Assembly (NCBI GenBank): GCA_946409475.1
Contig: CAMJWQ010000044.1
Span: 1 to 14,043, forward strand
Direction of reading: 5' to 3'
Origin: an uncultured Lachnospiraceae bacterium
Lineage (GTDB): Bacteria; Bacillota; Clostridia; Lachnospirales; Lachnospiraceae
Length of the DNA stretch: 14,043 bases
This document shows positions 8,330 through 14,043 of the stretch, in pieces; position 1 is the first letter of the stretch, and each line of letters starts with the position of its first letter. Both the position numbers and the translations under genes were made by a program. The notes beneath the pieces were generated by a model that was not told the DNA's origin, searched no databases, and worked only from the letters and a program-made list of their open reading frames with translations.

Positions 8330-9763
8330 ATGATGACAGACCGTTATACAAGCCCTCTTTCGGAACGATATGCAGGAAAAGAGATGCAGTATATTTTTTC
8401 CCAGGATATGAAATTTAGAACCTGGAGGAAGCTGTGGATTGCACTGGCTGAAACAGAGAAGGAACTGGGACTGCCTATCACCGACGAACAGATTGCGGAA
8501 TTAAAGGCAAATCAGGATACAATCAATTATGAAGTCGCCAGACAAAGGGAAGCACTGGTACGTCATGATGTAATGTCTCACGTATATGCTTATGGAGAAC
8601 AATGTCCGAAAGCGAAGGGAATTATTCATTTGGGAGCAACTTCCTGCTATGTGGGCGATAATACGGACCTTATCATAATGACGGAGGCCCTGAAATCAGT
8701 TAAGAAAAAGCTAATCAATGTGATAGCCGAAATGGCGGCTTTTGCAGAAAAATATAAAGCACTTCCTACATTAGGCTTTACCCACTTTCAACCGGCCCAG
8801 CCTACAACCGTAGGAAAAAGAGCGGCCTTGTGGATACAGGAATTTATGCTGGATTTAGAGGAATTGGATTTTGTGCTTTCCGGGATGAAGCTCCTTGGAA
8901 GTAAAGGAACCACAGGTACCCAGGCCAGCTTTTTGGAATTATTTGACGGTAATCATGAAAAAGTAGAGGAGATGGATAGAAGAATTGCCGGGAAAATGGG
9001 ATTTGAGGAATGCTATCCTGTTTCCGGACAAACCTATTCCCGTAAGATTGACACCAGAGTATTAAACGTTCTGGCAGGGATTGCGGCCAGTGCCCATAAG
9101 TTTTCCAATGATATCCGTTTGTTACAGCATTTAAAAGAAGTGGAGGAACCCTTTGAGAAAGACCAGATCGGCTCCTCTGCCATGGCCTATAAACGAAATC
9201 CCATGAGAAGTGAAAGAATAGCCTCCCTGGCCAGGTATGTGCTGGCGGACACCTTAAATCCTGCCATTACTTCCGCAGCCCAATGGTTTGAAAGAACACT
9301 TGATGATTCGGCTAATAAGCGTTTAAGTATCCCGGAAGGATTTCTGGCGACAGACGGAATCCTGGATTTATGCTTAAACATTGTAGATGGATTGGTAGTA
9401 TATCCAAAGGTGATTGAGAAGCATTTAATGGCGGAGCTTCCTTTTATGGCAACGGAAAATATTATGATGGATGCCGTAAAAGCAGGTGGTGACCGGCAGG
9501 AGCTTCATGAACGAATCCGTATTTTATCCATGGAAGCCGGTAAAAATGTGAAAGAAAAGGGCCTGGATAATAATTTACTGGAATTAATCGCTAATGATCC
9601 GGCATTTTCTTTGAACATGGAAGACTTAAAGAAAACAATGGATCCTGTTAAATACACGGGCAGGGCGAAAGAACAGGTAGAAAATTATTTAAACACGGTA
9701 ATTTACCCTCTTTTATCGGAAAATAAAGAATCATTAGGCATAAAAGCAAATATAAACGTGTAA
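8330..9763 (+). CDS. purB: Adenylosuccinate lyase, long eukaryote-like form
   Basis: PurB is a homotetrameric lyase that releases fumarate from SAICAR and from adenylosuccinate, so it acts in both the common and AMP branches. From ATG 8330 it is 477 residues, longer than the roughly 430-residue B. subtilis type and close to the human enzyme. Landmarks, numbered from that start, are RHDVMSHV (about 78-85), HLGATSCYVGDNTD (from 100), GFTHFQPAQ (149-157, general acid His152) and the signature loop GSSAMAYKRNP (281-291, catalytic serine). The frame extends up to GTG 8318, but the only good ribosome site, GGAG at 8315-8318, overlaps that GTG. ATG 8330 or 8333 is therefore preferred. It is 21 nt after purF and ends 22 nt from the convergent HD-GYP gene. 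Confidence 0.96.
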   Translation: MMTDRYTSPLSERYAGKEMQYIFSQDMKFRTWRKLWIALAETEKELGLPITDEQIAELKANQDTINYEVARQREALVRHDVMSHVYAYGEQCPKAKGIIHLGATSCYVGDNTDLIIMTEALKSVKKKLINVIAEMAAFAEKYKALPTLGFTHFQPAQPTTVGKRAALWIQEFMLDLEELDFVLSGMKLLGSKGTTGTQASFLELFDGNHEKVEEMDRRIAGKMGFEECYPVSGQTYSRKIDTRVLNVLAGIAASAHKFSNDIRLLQHLKEVEEPFEKDQIGSSAMAYKRNPMRSERIASLARYVLADTLNPAITSAAQWFERTLDDSANKRLSIPEGFLATDGILDLCLNIVDGLVVYPKVIEKHLMAELPFMATENIMMDAVKAGGDRQELHERIRILSMEAGKNVKEKGLDNNLLELIANDPAFSLNMEDLKKTMDPVKYTGRAKEQVENYLNTVIYPLLSENKESLGIKANINV

Positions 9764-9785
9764 AGTAAACTGAGCGTTTGAAACT

Positions 9786-11228
9786 CTACTCATTACGGAT
9801 AAATTCTTCAAATAGAACGACTAAATTTTTATCCAATTTCCCGGCTTTTGCCATGTCATGCAGAGTAGCGACAGCCTGTGTTTTTGAAACGGGTTTTTTA
9901 TAAGGTCTGTCTGCTGCCGTTAAAGCATCGTAAATATCAAGCATTGCCAAAATTCGTATTTCCGCAGGCATAGATTCTTTTGTAAGTCCTTTAGGATAGC
10001 CGCTTCCGTCTAATAATTCATGATGAGCTCCTGCCCATAGGGGAACATTTTTATAATGAGATTCGAAGTTAATATTTTCCAGTATTTTGGAGGTCATAGC
10101 CACATGGCTTTTCATGATTTCACGTTCGGAATCTGTTAATGTGCCGTGTTTGATCAGCAAGCATTCCTTTTCATAAGGGGTCAGGTAAGAAATGCACATG
10201 CCATTCTTACCCTGATAACAGCAGTCGGCGATATTTTCCACTTGCTGTTTGTATTCTTCCGGCAATTCCTCCCTGCTGTTGATATTTTTAATTAACTGCC
10301 ATGAATTTTTTAAGAAAAGGTCTTTCCTTTTATATTCTTCTTTTGTTAATCTTTTTTCCAGAAAATCTATTTTTAAATACGAAGCAATCAATAAAAACCG
10401 ATTTTCTATAGCCGGCAGACTGCCCTCCAAACGGCTGGCTTTATTCATTATTCCCAGGGGTATGATCATCTTGCCGATATCATGTAAGTTGGCGGCCATA
10501 ACCAGCTGTTCTTTTCGGTTTTCATTAAAATATTCTCCAAATTCCTTCTTTTGGTATTTGTCGTTTAAAAAATCAAGGAAGGAACCGGCATTTTTTGTTA
10601 CGTTTCTGGTGTGACTGCCGTTATAGGGTGTTCTTTGATCGATAGCGGCGGCCATGGCTGAGATAAAAGAGTGGAATAAGTCCTTGATTTCTTTAAGATA
10701 AATCATATTAGCGATGGTAACGGAGGCTTGAGAAGCCAGGGATAGAATGATTTTTTCCGATAAACAGTCAAAGGGAACGATATTCCCTGAGGAATCCTTA
10801 GAGTTAATCAGGGCAAGAACACCCATCGCATCCTCCTGATTAGATAATAAAGGTATTGATAAAAAGGAACGTATTTGATATTTCTCAGAAAATTTATTAA
10901 GAAATAAGAAGGTATGGTCTGATTGCTTATCATCCGGTATATCTGCATGGTTAAAGCTGATTTTACGGTGAAGGGTATCTGTAAAAATATTATGATCGGA
11001 TAAAGAAAGAGTGGGAATCGTAATGGCACTCTTTTTTTCGTACTTATAATAGGTCATATGATGGACCAGGCTGGCATTTTCCAGCATGTAAAGGGCAGCA
11101 ATCTCACATTTGGAAATATCCATAGCTTGTGAGACCAGTATTTCTAAAATATTTTCACTATCATTTCCTCTGGTTAATAAAATGCCCATATCCAGTATGT
11201 TTGAAATTTGTTCCTTTAAAACAGGCAT
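9786..11228 (-). CDS. GAF plus HD-GYP domain phosphodiesterase-like protein
   Basis: The 480-residue protein starts behind AGGAG (plus-strand 11235-11239, 6-nt spacer). Residues about 20-178 form a GAF-like sensor domain, with LSIPLLSNQEDAMGVLALIN as its typical core. Residues about 185-480 form an HD-GYP domain with its metal set intact: SHTRNV (His206), LHDIGK (His249/Asp250), KSHV (His375), AHHE (His402/403) and LDIYDAL (Asp431). The GYP motif is HHELLDGSGYP (402-412). HD-GYP proteins hydrolyse cyclic di-GMP (some also cGAMP) to pGpG or GMP, so it should be cytosolic with activity set by a GAF ligand. About 95 extra residues, with Cys336, 337, 345 and 356, split the domain after the HD motif. 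It diverges from the LysR gene. Enzymatic activity is inferred from the intact motif set. Confidence 0.92.
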   Translation of the reverse strand: MPVLKEQISNILDMGILLTRGNDSENILEILVSQAMDISKCEIAALYMLENASLVHHMTYYKYEKKSAITIPTLSLSDHNIFTDTLHRKISFNHADIPDDKQSDHTFLFLNKFSEKYQIRSFLSIPLLSNQEDAMGVLALINSKDSSGNIVPFDCLSEKIILSLASQASVTIANMIYLKEIKDLFHSFISAMAAAIDQRTPYNGSHTRNVTKNAGSFLDFLNDKYQKKEFGEYFNENRKEQLVMAANLHDIGKMIIPLGIMNKASRLEGSLPAIENRFLLIASYLKIDFLEKRLTKEEYKRKDLFLKNSWQLIKNINSREELPEEYKQQVENIADCCYQGKNGMCISYLTPYEKECLLIKHGTLTDSEREIMKSHVAMTSKILENINFESHYKNVPLWAGAHHELLDGSGYPKGLTKESMPAEIRILAMLDIYDALTAADRPYKKPVSKTQAVATLHDMAKAGKLDKNLVVLFEEFIRNE

Positions 11229-11249
11229 AAGGCTCTCCTTTTATATTTT

Positions 11250-11265
11250 TGACTCTCGTGAGTGA
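11250..11265. promoter_or_regulatory. Dyad in divergent intergenic region, candidate LysR operator
   Basis: TGACTC and GAGTGA flank TCGT, giving an interrupted dyad with one mismatch and a perfect ACTC/GAGT core (11252-11255 and 11260-11263). It lies between the HD-GYP start and the LysR start, just upstream of the HD-GYP ribosome site. LysR-type regulators usually bind interrupted dyads between divergent genes. Assignment as an operator is inference; position inside the HD-GYP leader would favour repression. Confidence 0.3.
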
Positions 11266-11315
11266 AAGATGAAACCATAATTAGGATTGAAATCAAATAG
11301 AAAATAGAATAAGCT

Positions 11316-11321
11316 TATAAT
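11316..11321 (+). promoter_or_regulatory. -10 box for the LysR gene
   Basis: A perfect TATAAT lies here with only a poor -35 region; TTGAAA at 11287-11292 is 23 bp away. Transcription would begin near 11328-11331. That puts ATG 11331 at the very 5' end but gives ATG 11352 a leader of about 22 nt carrying AAGGA. Confidence 0.45.
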
Positions 11322-11335
11322 AAGTATATCATGAA

Positions 11336-11340
11336 AAAGG
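11336..11340 (+). promoter_or_regulatory. LysR-gene ribosome site deciding the start
   Basis: AAAGG/AAGGA (11336-11341) lies about 11 nt before ATG 11352. Nothing similar precedes ATG 11331, which is directly behind GTATATC. Starting at 11352 also gives the family-typical N-terminus MTNINLEYYKIFYYV. Confidence 0.55.
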
Positions 11341-11351
11341 AATGTAATGCC

Positions 11352-12239
11352 ATGACAAATATTAATCTGGAATATTATAAGATATTTTATTATGTGGGTA
11401 TGCGGCAAAGCATTACAAAAGCAGCGGAGGAGCTTTCCCTATCCCAGCCTGCCGTCAGCCAGGCGGTCCGCCATTTGGAGGAAAGCCTGGGAGCAGGCCT
11501 GTTTACACGCACTTCCAAGGGAGTGGTTTTTACTATGGAAGGAAAAACTCTTTTTACCTATATAAAAAAGGGATATGAAACCATGAAATTGGGGGAAGAG
11601 AATTTCTTAAGACTTTTGAACCTGGAGGGAGGAGAAGTGCGGATAGGAGCCAGTGATATGACCCTTCGTTTCTTTTTATTACCCTATTTGGAGGAATATC
11701 ATGAAAGGTATCCGAATATTAAGGTAAAAGTCACAAACGGTCCTACTCCTGAAACCTTACAGTATTTACAGGAAGGGAAAATTGATTTTGGGATAGTGAG
11801 TGCACCTGTGCAGGCAAAAGCCGAAATGCAGATGATTCCTGTGAAGGAAATACGGGATATTTTTATAGCAGGAAGTAAATTTCATTATTTAATTAACCAA
11901 AAGCTGACTTTTGAAGATTTAAATAAGCTTCCTATTATATGCCTGGAGAATAATACAAGCTCCAGACTGTATCTGGACCGGTTTCTAAAAGAAAGAAATT
12001 TGAGCATTAATCCGGAATTCGAATTAGCTACCAGTGATATGATTGTAGAATTCGCTTTCCGTAATCTGGGCATCGGCTATGTGATGGAAGAATTTGCAGC
12101 TTTGCAATTGGAAGAGGGAAACTTAGCACGCCTTAGCTTTATGGAATCTATGCCTGCAAGAAATTTTTATCTGATCCGGAATAAGAGCAGACCTTTATCA
12201 AAGGCTGCTGATAAGCTGTTTCAAATGATAATGGTATAA
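11352..12239 (+). CDS. LysR-family transcriptional regulator
   Basis: From ATG 11352 the product is 295 residues, a normal LysR length. The frame extends 7 codons further to ATG 11331, which lacks a ribosome site. Residues about 5-62 form the winged helix-turn-helix domain, with SITKAAEELSLSQPAVSQAV and then LEESLGAGLFTR. A linker helix follows to about 85. Residues about 88-290 form the periplasmic-binding-type effector domain, starting GGEVRIGAS, with DFGIVSAP in the middle and GIGYVMEEFA near the end. The effector cannot be told from sequence. The gene is divergent from the HD-GYP gene with 123 nt between starts, the classic arrangement for a LysR regulator and its target. It also precedes purA by 188 nt without an evident terminator, so partial co-transcription with purA is possible. 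Confidence 0.95.
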   Translation: MTNINLEYYKIFYYVGMRQSITKAAEELSLSQPAVSQAVRHLEESLGAGLFTRTSKGVVFTMEGKTLFTYIKKGYETMKLGEENFLRLLNLEGGEVRIGASDMTLRFFLLPYLEEYHERYPNIKVKVTNGPTPETLQYLQEGKIDFGIVSAPVQAKAEMQMIPVKEIRDIFIAGSKFHYLINQKLTFEDLNKLPIICLENNTSSRLYLDRFLKERNLSINPEFELATSDMIVEFAFRNLGIGYVMEEFAALQLEEGNLARLSFMESMPARNFYLIRNKSRPLSKAADKLFQMIMV

Positions 12240-12292
12240 GTAATAATTATGCCTATCATAAATAACATTGATTTTAATTATATTCTCCTCTA

Positions 12293-12301
12293 TGTTATAA
12301 T
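12293..12301 (+). promoter_or_regulatory. Extended -10 promoter for purA
   Basis: TGTTATAAT is a full TGnTATAAT extended -10 element. TTGATT at 12268-12273 is 22 bp upstream of the TATAAT, too far for a normal -35, so the extended -10 probably does most of the work. The start would be near 12308, leaving a leader of about 120 nt. Confidence 0.6.
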
Positions 12302-12307
12302 TTAGTT

Positions 12308-12427
12308 GCTTGGTGAGGTATTATCGGACCTGGTGGGAATGGTACAATTATAAAGTATGAACGGCAAGGGATTACGAAATACTAAATACCAAACAACAAA
12401 AATCAGGTATTGGCAGGAGGAAAAGAT
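12308..12427 (+). promoter_or_regulatory. purA leader with alternative pairing segments
   Basis: GGTATT occurs at 12317-12322 and again at 12406-12411, and AATACC occurs once at 12385-12390. AATACC can pair with either copy but not both. The second copy lies 3 nt before the AGGAGG ribosome site, so the choice could affect translation. AGTAT (12354-12358) and ATACT (12379-12383) can also pair. It does not match a purine, PRPP or other riboswitch that I can recall. The stems are only 5-6 bp and the regulatory reading is tentative. Confidence 0.3.
12415..12420 (+). promoter_or_regulatory. purA ribosome binding site
   Basis: A perfect AGGAGG sits 7 nt before ATG 12428. The longest open frame begins at TTG 12410, but that codon lies upstream of this site, which settles the start at 12428. 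Confidence 0.9.
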
Positions 12428-13702
12428 ATGGTTAAAGCAGTTGTCGGAGCAAATTGGGGAGATGAAGGAAAAGGCAAGATTACGGACATGCTGTCCAAGG
12501 AAGCGGATATTATCGTAAGATTTCAAGGCGGTGCCAATGCAGGGCATACCATAGTGAATAATTATGGAAAATTTGCGCTGCATACGCTGCCTTCAGGGGT
12601 TTTTTACGACCATACCACCAGTATTATAGGAAATGGTGTCGCTTTAAATATCCCCGTTTTATTTAAGGAAATACAGGACATTATTGAGCGTGGTGTCCCC
12701 ATGCCCCATATCCTGATATCCGACAGGGCGCAGATCGTTATGCCCTATCATATTCTGTTTGACCAGTATGAGGAGGAGCGTCTGGGCGGAAAATCCTTTG
12801 GCTCGACCAAATCAGGAATCGCGCCCTTTTATTCGGATAAATATGCTAAGGTTGGTTTTCAGGTCAGCGAATTATTTGATGAAAAGAATTTAAAAGAAAA
12901 ATTAAAGCAGGTATGTGAAATAAAAAATGTATTATTAGAACATTTATATCATAAACCGATGCTTAACAGCGGGGATTTGTTTGATGAAATGATAAGCTAC
13001 CGTAGCATGATAGAGCCCATGGTCTGCGACGTATCGGCTTATTTATGGAAGGCTGTTAAGGAAGGAAAAGAAATCCTGTTGGAAGGCCAATTAGGTTCCT
13101 TAAAGGATCCGGATCATGGAATATATCCCATGGTAACTTCCTCTTCTACCCTGGCTGCTTACGGGGCAATCGGAGCAGGACTTCCCCCATATGAAATAAA
13201 AAAAATAATAACCGTATGTAAAGCATACTCCAGTGCCGTAGGCGCAGGAGCGTTTGTCAGCGAAATATTCAAAGATGAGGCGGATGAGCTTAGGAGACGC
13301 GGCGGAGACGGCGGAGAATTTGGAGCAACTACGGGCAGGCCAAGAAGAATGGGATGGTTTGATGTGGTAGCATCAAAATATGGATGCCGTATACAGGGGA
13401 CTACGGATGTGGCATTTACCGTGTTGGATGTTCTTGGTTATCTGGACGAAATACCGGTTTGCGTAGGCTACGAAATTGACGGGCAGGTAACGACAGATTT
13501 CCCTACTACGGACAGGCTTAAAAAAGCAAAGCCTGTTTTGGAGGTGCTGCCCGGCTGGAAGACAGAGATCCGGGGAGTAAAATGCTATGAGGAATTGCCT
13601 GAAAACTGCAGGAAATATATAGAGTTTGTTGAGGATAAAATCGGTTTTCCCATCACCATGATATCAAATGGGCCGGGTAGAGATGATATTATCTATCGGT
13701 AA
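12428..13702 (+). CDS. purA: Adenylosuccinate synthetase, divergent lineage form
   Basis: PurA uses GTP to join IMP and aspartate into adenylosuccinate, which PurB then cleaves to AMP. From ATG 12428 it is 424 residues, normal for the family. The P-loop-like segment is GANWGDEGKGK (7-17), with the catalytic Asp12 and His40 (AGH) retained, and the aspartate loop GATTGRPRRMGWFD (299-312) is intact. Several other segments differ from the E. coli pattern as I recall it. N replaces Q in GAQWGDEG, GSTKSGIAP (125-133) stands for GTTGRGIGP, DKYAKVG (137-143) stands for DKVARRG, and EGQLGSLKDPDHG (219-231) stands for EGAQGTLLDIDHG. I believe similar variants occur in Lachnospiraceae. It has its own promoter downstream of the LysR gene rather than sitting in the purCFB run. 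Confidence 0.94.
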   Translation: MVKAVVGANWGDEGKGKITDMLSKEADIIVRFQGGANAGHTIVNNYGKFALHTLPSGVFYDHTTSIIGNGVALNIPVLFKEIQDIIERGVPMPHILISDRAQIVMPYHILFDQYEEERLGGKSFGSTKSGIAPFYSDKYAKVGFQVSELFDEKNLKEKLKQVCEIKNVLLEHLYHKPMLNSGDLFDEMISYRSMIEPMVCDVSAYLWKAVKEGKEILLEGQLGSLKDPDHGIYPMVTSSSTLAAYGAIGAGLPPYEIKKIITVCKAYSSAVGAGAFVSEIFKDEADELRRRGGDGGEFGATTGRPRRMGWFDVVASKYGCRIQGTTDVAFTVLDVLGYLDEIPVCVGYEIDGQVTTDFPTTDRLKKAKPVLEVLPGWKTEIRGVKCYEELPENCRKYIEFVEDKIGFPITMISNGPGRDDIIYR

Positions 13703-14043
13703 TCAATACGTCGTTTTCGAGATAACCCAAGCTCCGATACGGAAAAGTAAATAGTATTTTTAAAGGGCTTTCTATAACCTTGTTGTAGAAAGCCTTTGCC
13801 ATGAGCTGAAAAATCCAGCATAGCAATAAAGGAGTATTACCTGCTTCAGGATATGGAACAGAATAATTATATTACGGAATTAAAGCGGTTAAATTATTGA
13901 AGAAAAAAAAGCAATGTGCTAAAATTGGGGATATGAGAGGTATAATAACTTTCCAATAGAAGGATAAAAACAGATAAGGGACATGCTGTATTATTTAGGA
14001 CAAAATAAATATATATAAATAAAGCCTAAAGAACTATTAATAG
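13703..14043. other. Intergenic stretch after purA with no convincing gene
   Basis: These 341 bases hold the hairpin at 13762-13797 and otherwise A+T-rich DNA. A plus-strand stretch open from 13805 to 13900 encodes 31 codons ending MEQNNYITELKRLNY. It has no usable start: ATG 13853 has AGGA only 1 nt away and GGAG 18 nt away. It could be a gene remnant. TATAAT at 13941-13946 has no good -35. TTTAGG (13994-13999) and CCTAAA (14025-14030) could pair weakly across a 25-nt loop. The next gene presumably begins beyond the window. Confidence 0.6.
13762..13797 (+). terminator. Strong hairpin downstream of purA, probable terminator
   Basis: AAAGGGCTTTCTATAAC (13762-13778) pairs with GTTGTAGAAAGCCTTT (13782-13797) across the loop CTT. 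That gives 16 pairs with one bulged G and one G-T wobble. It begins 59 nt after the purA stop. The following bases are GCCATGAG, so there is no free T-run beyond the three paired Ts. The hairpin is certain; intrinsic termination is likely but may be incomplete. Confidence 0.6.

Noticed and set aside
9764..9785. Bidirectional terminator between purB and the HD-GYP gene
   Set aside because: Only 22 nt separate the stops and the best pairing is 3-4 bp with no T-run on either strand.
10249..10614. Plus-strand 121-codon ORF opposite the HD-GYP gene
   Set aside because: It lies wholly within the well-supported minus-strand gene, has no ribosome site, and its translation is the expected antisense composition of Phe, Ser and Ile.
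12428..13702. PurZ-like 2-aminoadenylosuccinate synthetase (diaminopurine DNA pathway)
   Set aside because: PurZ enzymes, as I recall, lose the catalytic aspartate of the WGDEGKGK motif. Here WGDEGKGK is intact, the enzyme has full PurA length, and it lies among host purine genes with no phage genes.
13688..13801. Minus-strand 37-codon ORF beginning MAKAFYNKVIESP, overlapping the purA 3' end
   Set aside because: It runs through both arms of the 13762-13797 hairpin, overlaps the purA stop, and has no ribosome site before its ATG. A chance reading of the terminator is more likely than a real peptide.

Overview
The window looks like chromosomal DNA of a low-GC Gram-positive anaerobe, most likely a clostridial member of the Lachnospiraceae (Lachnoclostridium/Anaerocolumna-like). 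This rests on A+T-rich intergenic DNA, strong GGAGG-type ribosome sites, lineage-typical PurA and PurB sequences, and a DUF5717/DUF5716 gene pair that I associate with this family from memory. No database was searched. I see no tRNA, rRNA, CRISPR array, transposase or phage gene.

Layout. Bases 2-5890 hold a tight four-gene, same-strand cluster of unknown function. It encodes a very large helical-repeat protein (DUF5717-like, cut by the left window edge), an actin/Hsp70-fold-like protein with a C-terminal beta-rich domain (DUF5716-like), a small TPR protein, and a coiled-coil protein with a two-helix membrane hairpin. Bases 5891-6130 form a gap with a long imperfect inverted repeat (5896-6002) and a good sigma-A promoter (6017-6045). 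Bases 6131-9763 are a purine operon, purC-purF-purB. On the minus strand, convergent with purB, is a GAF plus HD-GYP cyclic-di-GMP phosphodiesterase-like gene (9786-11228). A LysR-type regulator diverges from it (11352-12239). purA follows at 12428-13702, behind an extended -10 promoter and a roughly 120-nt leader. Bases 13703-14043 hold a strong hairpin and no convincing gene.

How the genes work together. PurF makes the first committed purine intermediate and PurC makes SAICAR. PurB cleaves both SAICAR and adenylosuccinate, and PurA makes adenylosuccinate from IMP, so the window contains the two-step enzyme PurB and both enzymes that supply its substrates. The LysR regulator most simply controls the divergent HD-GYP gene and itself, though it could also read through into purA. 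The four-gene cluster upstream has no evident metabolic link to purines. It reads as a membrane-anchored assembly built around a degenerate Hsp70/actin-like protein and is the best candidate here for an undescribed system.

Start sites. I prefer starts inside the longest open frame for purB (ATG 8330), lysR (ATG 11352) and purA (ATG 12428). The first gene has no credible start in the window, because its frame is open back to base 2.
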